5,230 bases of DNA from Gemmatimonadaceae bacterium (GTDB lineage: Bacteria; Gemmatimonadota; Gemmatimonadetes; Gemmatimonadales; Gemmatimonadaceae): positions 1 to 5,230 of the forward strand of contig JADGQU010000211.1 of assembly GCA_017881545.1 (NCBI GenBank), read 5' to 3'. This document shows positions 1-5,230 of the stretch, piece after piece. Under the pieces are notes generated by a model. It was not told the DNA's origin, ran no database searches, and saw only the letters and a list, made by a program, of their open reading frames with translations. A program made the translations under genes and the position numbers. Every line of letters begins with the position of its first letter. Positions within the stretch are counted from its first letter, which is position 1.

Positions 1-450
1 GTCGAGTCCGGCGCCTTCGAAAGAGAAGACGCCCTGGAGGAACTGCGTCCCGGTCGGCGAGGAAACCGACACGATGTTGTACGCCTTATGTCCCCAGTGG
101 CTCGGCATCTGACGCCCGCCCGAGGCAGGATCAATCGCTGCCCCGACTGCCTCGTACAGCATTTCCGCCGGCGTGACGCCGAGCTCCAGACAGAGGGCAC
201 GGTCGCGGTAGTAGAGGTAGAACCAGTCGTAGGCCGGCTTGAGGACCATGCCGGCCGCCGTGAGAATCGCCTCGTGCCCAGCCCCCGAGATCTGGAAGAA
301 GATCTTGTTCTGCCCCTTGAGCTGGACTTCCTTGTCGTCCAAACGCCGCGACAGCAGCATGTTGCGATAGGCTGCAATGAGCTGCTCAGGCGAGAGGCGG
401 GCGCTTGGTGATCCCGAGGATTTGCGGTCGGGGAGGATTCTGGTGGCCAT
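1..450 (-). CDS. Thiamine-diphosphate-dependent 2-oxoacid dehydrogenase E1 component, N-terminal 150 residues (3' end outside window)
   Basis: E1 decarboxylates a 2-oxoacid (pyruvate or a branched-chain 2-oxoacid) with thiamine diphosphate and passes the acyl group to the E2 lipoyl domain in the cytoplasm. The minus-strand frame is open from ATG at 450 to the window edge. Visible E1-alpha signatures are the SRRLDDKEVQLKGQNKIFFQ helix region (about 34-53), SGAGHEAI (55-62, the usual GQEA site), DWFYLYYRDRAL (75-86, the YR cofactor-site motif) and GGRQMPSHWGHK (111-122, the GGR..MH loop). The GDG..N thiamine motif lies beyond the edge. From memory, the wording YYRDRAL and GGRQMPSHWGHK resembles the roughly 700-residue proteins in which alpha and beta halves are fused; that cannot be tested here. 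A GGAG ribosome site lies 4 nt before the ATG. It is divergent from the lipoprotein gene. Substrate specificity cannot be assigned. Family call is strong; fused architecture is inference. Confidence 0.88.
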   Translation of the reverse strand, partial: MATRILPDRKSSGSPSARLSPEQLIAAYRNMLLSRRLDDKEVQLKGQNKIFFQISGAGHEAILTAAGMVLKPAYDWFYLYYRDRALCLELGVTPAEMLYEAVGAAIDPASGGRQMPSHWGHKAYNIVSVSSPTGTQFLQGVFSFEGAGLD

Positions 451-583
451 TTTTCTCCGGCGGGCGGGTCGAGCTTGTCCCAAAAAATAGCAGGTAACGC
501 GCCGTAGCGGCTATCACTTTCGCACCGTTCCCCTTGGCCGGCTTCCTGCCGTTCCTTCCTGGCCCGTCACACAGGAGGGAAGG
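451..583. promoter_or_regulatory. Divergent intergenic region between E1 and the lipoprotein gene
   Basis: These 133 bp separate two start codons that point away from each other, so promoters for both genes are expected here. Each end carries a ribosome binding site (CTCC at 455-458 for E1 on the minus strand, AGGAGG at 573-578 for the lipoprotein). The centre has a short A-run (482-487) and a small inverted repeat GCCG-TAG-CGGC at 501-511. I could not find a -35/-10 pair with consensus spacing on either strand, so no promoter position is claimed. The regulatory role is inferred from gene orientation only. Confidence 0.45.
573..578 (+). promoter_or_regulatory. Ribosome binding site AGGAGG fixing a GTG start for the lipoprotein
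   Basis: A full AGGAGG lies 5 nt before GTG at 584. The first in-frame ATG (614) is codon 11, would cut the signal peptide to a few hydrophobic residues before the lipobox and has no comparable site in front of it. The site therefore favours the GTG start. Confidence 0.75.
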
Positions 584-1006
584 GTGGTTTTCAGAGGCGC
601 TATTCTTACGGCAATGCTTCTGGTTCTGGCGGCGTGCTCACAGCAAACGGCCGGCGCTCCAGCTGGTCCCGACGGAGACAAGGTGGTGCTCACCGGTGAC
701 CAGAAAACCGACTGGGCGCAGATCATCGCTCTCGAGAATCAGGCGAAGGCGCTCGTCCAAACGGACGGATGTTCGTCAGCCTGGGATTGCCGCACGGCTC
801 CTGTCGGTTCGAGAGCATGCGGAGGGCCGCGCTACTACCTGATCTATTGCTCCCGGACGACCGATTCCGTAGCGCTGTTCCGGAAGCTCGATGCGGTTGC
901 CGCCGCCGAACGCGAATTCAACTCCAGATATCAGCTCGTGTCGACCTGTGAGTTCAGATTGCCGCCGAAAGTCGCTCTGAGCGGTACGTCCTGCCAGGCG
1001 CACTAG
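584..1006 (+). CDS. Small cysteine-rich predicted lipoprotein of unknown function
   Basis: A 140-residue protein starting at GTG. Residues 1-17 form a short lipoprotein signal peptide (R4, hydrophobic 6-17) with a lipobox L15-A16-A17-C18, so signal peptidase II should cleave before C18 and leave a lipidated protein anchored in a membrane facing the periplasm or outside. Residues 19-40 are a Gly/Pro/Thr-rich tether. The mature part holds six more cysteines (63, 69, 79, 89, 122, 137), an even number suited to three disulfides. The core pattern C-x5-C, then G-S-R-A-C-G-G-P-R-Y-Y-L-I-Y-C at 75-89, followed by a helical F-R-K-L-D...N-S-R-Y stretch (99-116) and C-x3-L-P-P (122-128), resembles, as far as I recall, uncharacterised small secreted proteins with a C-G-G-P...Y motif. 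No enzymatic motif is visible and no function is claimed. It converges on nadE with a 32-bp gap. Confidence 0.82.
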   Translation: MVFRGAILTAMLLVLAACSQQTAGAPAGPDGDKVVLTGDQKTDWAQIIALENQAKALVQTDGCSSAWDCRTAPVGSRACGGPRYYLIYCSRTTDSVALFRKLDAVAAAEREFNSRYQLVSTCEFRLPPKVALSGTSCQAH

Positions 1007-1038
1007 CGATCAGTAGGTCAGTGGCCGCCCAATAACGA

Positions 1039-2949
1039 TCAGTAATCCACCGGCCGGAGGTAGGATTCTCCGATCCCGGTAGGGCTGAGTAGCGCCACCG
1101 TCGGAAGCTTTCGCTTCCAATGCGTTCCAGCCAGGCGTTTCCGAACGAGCTCTACCATGGCCGGATCGAAGCCGCGCGCCACGAGTGACGTGGGATTGTA
1201 TCCGCTCACCAGCCAGTTCAGAATCTTGTCCGCGTGGGCGTAGCTGATGCCGAAATCACCCTCGTCGGTCTGACCGGCGATCAGATCGGCGGATGCGGGC
1301 TTCGACACGATCACATCGGGAACGCCCAGGAATCTCGCCAGCTCCCACACCTGCGTCTTGAAGAGGTCGCCGAGCGGATTGATTGGGGGCGAATCATCGG
1401 CGTGCCAGGTGAAATAGCCGAGCAGTCTCTCCGTCTTGTTGCCGGTGCCGACCGGAAGCGCGTGGTACTTCGCCGACTGATCGAAGAGGACGATCATGCG
1501 CTCCCGTGCCATCACGTTTCCGCGGCGCGCCGGGTCGGCGTCGGGCTCGCCCGCCAGGTAGCCGTCCACGGCCGGTGAAATGTCGATAGTCCGCGCCTGG
1601 ACGCCGAGCTCATCGATCACGAGCTGCGCGTGGGAGAGTGAATCCGGGTTGGACGTGCGATACGGCATGCGCACGGCCACCACGTTCTCTTTTCCGAGAG
1701 CCTTGGCGGACAGGTAAGCTGTCACCGCCGAATCGACACCTCCCGAGAGGCCGACGACCGCTTTCTCGAATCCACGGCGCTCGAATTCCTCTCGTAGAAA
1801 TGAGACCAGCCATCCGGCGGTGAGTTCCGGATCGATCTCGAGGGGCGGTGGCCCCGAGCGAGACTCCGGTGCGCGCATCACCGCAATCGGCTCGCTTCCG
1901 TTACGGCTCGCATCGGCCGTATCGGCGGAACTCTTCGATCTCTTTGTTGACCGTGCAGGCGGCACTGCGCGCTCGCCACCAGTGCTTCGATTCGACGGGG
2001 TTAGGGGCCCGCCGTCCGTCGGCTCGTCGTCGTAGCTCAACTCTAGCCGCTCACCCGCCTGGATCCGATCGACCGTGCGCATTAGGTGCGGCATCATCGT
2101 CTGCAGATCGGTGAGAAGCGGGGCATCGGACCTGGCGCGCGTCAGATCCTGGGGATCGAGCGAGATCGTCATGATGGTCTCGTCCCATAGCGGCGCGCGC
2201 GCGCGAACATCACCGTGCGGCCCGCAGATTATTGATCCGCCGGCGAATGTCTTTCCGCCTTCGGTGCCGACGAGGTTCACCAGCGCCACGAACACCCCGT
2301 GTTCTTCGGCGATGTCGCGGGCGAGTCGCTCCCAGCGTTTCAGGTTAGCCGGAACGGGGCCTTCGTCCTCGCGCGGCCACACTCCACGAGCGGGCGACGC
2401 AGCGATGACGAAAACCATCGTAGCCCCGTCCAGCGCCGCGACGGTCCCGGTGAGGCTGTGCCAGGCGTCTTCGCAGATGAGCATGGCGGCGCGGCCCCAC
2501 TGCGTGTCGAACGCGCGGACCTCGAATCCGCGATCGACGAATCTCTCCTCGTCGAACAGCCCATACGTCGGCAGGAACAGCTTGCGGTGGACGTGCTTGA
2601 TCGCCGGTTGGTCGCCTCCCAGCGTCACATAGAGCGCGCTATTATAGAAGGCGTTGTTCCACACCTCGTAGAACCCAATGCACACATCGAGCTGCCGCGG
2701 TGTAGTAACTGCGGAGGTGTACTGCGCCTGGAGGTCCCGGGCGAAAGCGCCGGCTGTCATCGCGACGTCGCGAACGCCCCCTTCGACGAAATATCCCGTG
2801 AGGGCGGTCTCCGCGAAGACTGCGACATCGGGGCGCGGGTCGAGTGAGTCGATTTGCGAAAAAATGCCGGCCAGACGGGCGAGGTTGGTGGCATAGTCGC
2901 CCTTGCGCGGCTTGAACTGAACTACGACGAGATGAATAGATCGATCCAT
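1039..2949 (-). CDS. nadE: Glutamine-dependent NAD+ synthetase (NadE, nitrilase-type amidase plus synthetase domain)
   Basis: This cytoplasmic enzyme makes the last step of NAD+ synthesis: deamido-NAD+, ATP and glutamine give NAD+, AMP, PPi and glutamate. The 636-residue product has an N-terminal CN-hydrolase (glutaminase) domain, about 5-295, with the Glu-Lys-Cys triad visible as E47 (VFAETALTGY), K123 (HRKLFLPTYGLFDEERF) and C159 (LICEDAW). The synthetase domain, about 372-636, carries the PP-loop SGGVDS (402-407), GTGNKTERLLGYFTW (501-515), INPLGDLFKTQVWELA (523-538) and KPASADLIAGQTDEGD (550-565). Both active sites look intact. The domains are joined by a long polar Ser/Arg/Pro/Gly-rich linker (about 306-370). 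The frame stays open 368 codons further upstream, but that part is antisense to the PBP gene; homology begins just after ATG 2949, where AGAAGG lies directly before the start (tight for a ribosome site). It converges on the lipoprotein and is divergent from the PBP. Function is near certain; the start is good but not proven. Confidence 0.96.
   Translation of the reverse strand: MDRSIHLVVVQFKPRKGDYATNLARLAGIFSQIDSLDPRPDVAVFAETALTGYFVEGGVRDVAMTAGAFARDLQAQYTSAVTTPRQLDVCIGFYEVWNNAFYNSALYVTLGGDQPAIKHVHRKLFLPTYGLFDEERFVDRGFEVRAFDTQWGRAAMLICEDAWHSLTGTVAALDGATMVFVIAASPARGVWPREDEGPVPANLKRWERLARDIAEEHGVFVALVNLVGTEGGKTFAGGSIICGPHGDVRARAPLWDETIMTISLDPQDLTRARSDAPLLTDLQTMMPHLMRTVDRIQAGERLELSYDDEPTDGGPLTPSNRSTGGERAVPPARSTKRSKSSADTADASRNGSEPIAVMRAPESRSGPPPLEIDPELTAGWLVSFLREEFERRGFEKAVVGLSGGVDSAVTAYLSAKALGKENVVAVRMPYRTSNPDSLSHAQLVIDELGVQARTIDISPAVDGYLAGEPDADPARRGNVMARERMIVLFDQSAKYHALPVGTGNKTERLLGYFTWHADDSPPINPLGDLFKTQVWELARFLGVPDVIVSKPASADLIAGQTDEGDFGISYAHADKILNWLVSGYNPTSLVARGFDPAMVELVRKRLAGTHWKRKLPTVALLSPTGIGESYLRPVDY
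1840..2034 (-). other. Low-complexity linker segment inside nadE
   Basis: These bases encode residues 306-370 of NadE, a stretch rich in Ser, Arg, Pro, Gly, Thr and Asp with almost no hydrophobic clusters, between the glutaminase domain (ending near RIQAGERLELSY) and the synthetase domain (starting near EIDPELTAGWLVSFL). It is in frame without stops. It is probably disordered. Many two-domain NadE proteins have a shorter connection here, so this looks like a lineage-specific insertion. Confidence 0.7.
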
Positions 2950-2964
2950 CCTTCTGAAGTTGCC

Positions 2965-5031
2965 ATGGCGCAGAGGTACAATCAACCGCTGCGCGCGCTC
3001 GTACTGGCTGCGCTTTTGTTTACGCCAGCGCTGGTGGGCGCGCAGCAGCCCGGGACCAGCGACACCGAGCCCTGGACGATCGTCCCGATGCAGCAGGCAT
3101 CGCTGGTCCTGGCCCGCGATGGGTCGCTCATCGGCGAGATCGGGAAGGAGATCCGCATCAACGCGGCGATCAACTCGCTCCCCCAATACCTGCCGCACGC
3201 ATTTGTCGCCGTCGAGGATCACCGCTTCTACCAGCACGACGGAGTAGATGTCGTCGGCATCGCTGGTGCCCTCAAGGACAACATTTTCGGAGAACGTCGC
3301 GGAGCGAGCACCATCACGCAGCAGCTCGTGGGCAACATGCATCCCACCCTCATCGATCGCACCGACAGGAGTCTGGGCCGGAAGCTCGCGGAGCAGTCGG
3401 CCGCGCGCGAGATGGAGAAGCACTACACCAAGGACCAGATCCTCGAAGCGTACCTGAACCAGATCGGATTCGGACACGGATGGTACGGTGTCGAGATGGC
3501 GGCGCGCCATTACTTCGGCAAGAGTGCATCGAAGCTCTCGCTGGCGGAGGCGGCCGCGCTCGCCGCGATGCCCAAGGGGCCGGCGCTCTACGATCCGCTC
3601 AAGTATCCCGACCGCGTGCGCCAGCGCCGCAACGTCGTGCTCTCTCTGATGCAGGATCAGGGCTACATCACGTCCGCGCAGGCAACGGCGGCGAAGGCAG
3701 CGCCGCTCGTGACCTTCCCGAATGGCGGGTATTCCGCCTACTCGCCCTGGTTCGTCGATGTCGTTCGTATACAGGCGACCCGTGCGGGAATTCCGGTTGC
3801 TCAAGGTGGTTATCGGATCTACACCAGCCTCGACCCCGTTCTGCAAAACGCTGCGACGACGGCGTTGGCGGAGGAGACCGCGTCGCTCGAGTCGCAGCCC
3901 GGTTATGGGCATCCGAAATACGCCCCAGGCACGACGCCCGGGTCGAAGGCAGGCCGCACGACCAGCTATCTCCAGGGGATGGTGGTCGCGCTCGACCCAA
4001 CATCGGGGGATGTTCGTGCGCTGGTCGGCGGGCGCGACTACAACGACTCGCAATTCGATCGCGCCGTCGATGGAATGAGGCAGCCCGGGTCGTCGTTCAA
4101 GCCAATCGTCTATGCGTTGGCCATCGCCGACAGCATCCCGCCCAACGCGATCTTCCAGGACACCGCGCTCGCGATCAACCTTCCGAACGGCACCGTTTAC
4201 AGGCCCGAGAATTCGGATGGCGAGTTTCTTGGCCCGCTCACGCTTCGCGACGCGCTCGCCAAATCACGCAACGGCGTCAGCGTCCAGCTCGGCCAGAAGC
4301 TCGGGATGGACTCGATTGCGAATCTTGCGCGCCGGATGGGCCTGACCTCGAAGATCTCTCTGGTTCCGTCGAGCGCGATCGGCGCCTCGGTGGTGCAGCC
4401 GTTGGATCTCGTGGCAGCTTATACCACTTTCGCAAACCTCGGAACGCCGGTCGAGCCCCGCTTCATCTACCGCGTTGAAGATCGGAATCGGAAAATCGTA
4501 CTGAGCCGCGAGGTGAAGGCGCTCGCTCCGGCTCTCGACCCGCGGGTTACCTACGTGGTCCGTGACATGATGCGCGATGTAGTCGAACGCGGCACCGCGT
4601 CGAGCATTCGGCGCTACCTGCCGGCATCGATTCCGGTCGCCGGAAAAACGGGCACGACCAACGACAATTCGGATGTGTGGTTTATCGGCCTCACGCCCGA
4701 TCTCGTGGCGGGAGTCTGGCTCGGGTTCGACAAGCCGGTCTCGATCACGGCGGGCGCCGCCGGCGGCTCGCTCGCGGCCCCGGTCTGGGGCAAGATGCTC
4801 GCTCGCTATTATGCCGCGAAGCCCGAGATTCTCACTTCGCGCGCCGCCGAGCAGTGGACTCCACCACTCGGTGTGATTTTCGGCGACGTGGATCGCGCGA
4901 CAGGCGCGCTCGCGAACGATCAGACCCCCGCGGATCGCCGATACACCGAGTACTTCGTCGAGGGAACGGAGCCGGCGTCGCTGAGAGCGGATCCATGGAA
5001 GCTCTTCGGTTGGGGTCCGATCATCTTCTAG
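2965..5031 (+). CDS. Class A (bifunctional) penicillin-binding protein, PBP1A-like: peptidoglycan glycosyltransferase/transpeptidase
   Basis: It polymerises lipid II into glycan strands and cross-links the peptides on the outer face of the cytoplasmic membrane. The 688-residue product starts with a signal-like segment (R4, R10, hydrophobic 11-26 ending V-G-A-Q-Q). The GT51 domain (about 65-235) shows the catalytic E84 in VEDHRFYQHDGVD, GASTITQQL (113-121), and E161 in ILEAYLNQIGFGHGWYG with LAEAAALAAMPKGP after it. The transpeptidase domain (about 335-600) has S376-S-F-K379 (PGSSFKP), S434-R-N436 and K561-T-G-T, so both activities look intact. It is shorter than the roughly 850-residue Escherichia coli PBP1a and I see no obvious OB-fold insert. 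Start: ATG 2965 sits just before the signal segment with a weak GAAG 5 nt upstream; ATG 2932 or TTG 2854 in the same frame would overlap nadE antisense and add nothing recognisable. It stands alone, divergent from nadE. Family certain; start and exact subclass less so. Confidence 0.95.
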   Translation: MAQRYNQPLRALVLAALLFTPALVGAQQPGTSDTEPWTIVPMQQASLVLARDGSLIGEIGKEIRINAAINSLPQYLPHAFVAVEDHRFYQHDGVDVVGIAGALKDNIFGERRGASTITQQLVGNMHPTLIDRTDRSLGRKLAEQSAAREMEKHYTKDQILEAYLNQIGFGHGWYGVEMAARHYFGKSASKLSLAEAAALAAMPKGPALYDPLKYPDRVRQRRNVVLSLMQDQGYITSAQATAAKAAPLVTFPNGGYSAYSPWFVDVVRIQATRAGIPVAQGGYRIYTSLDPVLQNAATTALAEETASLESQPGYGHPKYAPGTTPGSKAGRTTSYLQGMVVALDPTSGDVRALVGGRDYNDSQFDRAVDGMRQPGSSFKPIVYALAIADSIPPNAIFQDTALAINLPNGTVYRPENSDGEFLGPLTLRDALAKSRNGVSVQLGQKLGMDSIANLARRMGLTSKISLVPSSAIGASVVQPLDLVAAYTTFANLGTPVEPRFIYRVEDRNRKIVLSREVKALAPALDPRVTYVVRDMMRDVVERGTASSIRRYLPASIPVAGKTGTTNDNSDVWFIGLTPDLVAGVWLGFDKPVSITAGAAGGSLAAPVWGKMLARYYAAKPEILTSRAAEQWTPPLGVIFGDVDRATGALANDQTPADRRYTEYFVEGTEPASLRADPWKLFGWGPIIF

Positions 5032-5053
5032 TTGAGCCTCCACAAAGAACACA

Positions 5054-5230
5054 TTGCTTTTCGGCGGAAAACCTTGCCGGGTAGAATCAGGCGTTTCTAA
5101 CCAACCCCTCGACAAGGAGCTCGAGGCGCTTGATTATCTGCTCAAGCCGTTCGGCGCCAATCGGCTACACGCCGCTCTCGACCGAGTGAAGCGAAACCTC
5201 CGCGACGACAGCGATGTATCCGTTGCACAG
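5054..5230 (+). pseudogene. 5'-truncated LytTR-type response regulator: receiver-domain C-terminus only, continues past window
   Basis: From about 5117 to the edge the frame encodes ELEALDYLLKPFGANRLHAAL followed by DRVKRNLRDD. This is the beta5/alpha5 end of a CheY-like receiver domain as found in LytTR/AlgR-type regulators (the xALDYLLKPF block contains the conserved K-P pair, then RLxxALxRxK). The preceding roughly 90 receiver residues, including the acidic pocket and phospho-accepting Asp, are absent: this frame has a TGA at 5033 and the region before it is the PBP gene. The other plus frames of 5032-5110 hold no receiver sequence either. The only canonical start before the homology is TTG at 5054; no good ribosome site precedes it. 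A LytTR DNA-binding domain would be expected beyond the edge but is not visible. Alternatives are a short expressed protein, a decaying remnant, or an assembly join. Homology is clear; status as pseudogene is inference. Confidence 0.55.

Noticed and set aside
88..411. 107-codon open frame on the plus strand
   Set aside because: It is antisense to the E1 gene, whose minus-strand translation has clear family motifs and a ribosome site.
1021..1056. GGCCG...CGGCC as a terminator between the convergent genes
   Set aside because: The arms are 5 bp with a loop of over 20 nt and no T-run; the second arm lies inside the nadE coding sequence.
2075..2847. Overlapping 182-185-codon plus-strand frames
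   Set aside because: Both are antisense to the NadE glutaminase domain, which carries the intact Glu-Lys-Cys triad.
2950..4053. In-frame 368-codon extension of nadE on the minus strand
   Set aside because: It lies wholly antisense to the PBP gene, its translation (Arg/Leu/Val-rich) resembles no known domain, and NadE homology begins right after ATG 2949. Long antisense frames are common at this GC content.
3480..4478. 332-codon open frame on the plus strand
   Set aside because: It overlaps the PBP in another frame; its Arg/Ala/Gly-rich translation is a codon-position shadow of the real gene.
5058..5071. Possible terminator hairpin TTTTC-GGCG-GAAAA after the PBP gene
   Set aside because: The stem is only 5 bp and mostly A/T, and there is no T-run after it; too weak to call a terminator.
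4264..5115. 283-codon open frame on the minus strand
   Set aside because: It is antisense to the PBP transpeptidase region, has Arg-rich translation without recognisable motif, and the plus-strand gene has intact SxxK, SxN and KTGT motifs there.
5114..5119. AAGGAG as a ribosome site for a shortened LytTR protein
   Set aside because: No in-frame start codon lies at a suitable distance; the next in-frame candidate, CTG at 5138, is too far, and TTG at 5130 is out of frame and soon hits a stop.

Overview
This is a GC-rich bacterial window with ordinary chromosomal housekeeping content. There are five protein-coding loci, two of them cut by the window edges. I see no tRNA, rRNA, CRISPR array, insertion sequence or phage gene. 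The combination of a 2-oxoacid dehydrogenase E1 of the 'alpha/beta fused' type, a signal peptide ending in A-Q-Q, a LytTR-type regulator fragment and high GC would fit a soil-type phylum such as Gemmatimonadota or Acidobacteriota. This placement is a guess from style, not from a marker gene.

Layout from left to right: (1) the first 150 codons of a thiamine-diphosphate-dependent 2-oxoacid dehydrogenase E1, minus strand, running off the left edge; (2) a 133-bp divergent intergenic region; (3) a small Cys-rich lipoprotein on the plus strand; (4) a 32-bp convergent gap; (5) glutamine-dependent NAD+ synthetase (nadE), minus strand; (6) a 15-bp head-to-head gap; (7) a class A penicillin-binding protein, plus strand, with intact glycosyltransferase and transpeptidase motifs; (8) the tail of a LytTR-type response-regulator receiver domain, plus strand, which appears without its front part and runs off the right edge.

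The strands alternate (-,+,-,+,+), so there is no obvious multi-gene operon. E1 (central carbon or branched-chain 2-oxoacid oxidation, using NAD+ at complex level) and NadE (NAD+ supply) are metabolically related only in a loose sense. The PBP acts in cell-wall synthesis outside the membrane. The features most worth a second look are the truncated response regulator, the very tight and partly palindromic nadE/PBP start-to-start junction, the long Ser/Arg/Pro-rich linker inside NadE, and the six-cysteine lipoprotein. I did not find a convincing new multi-gene system.
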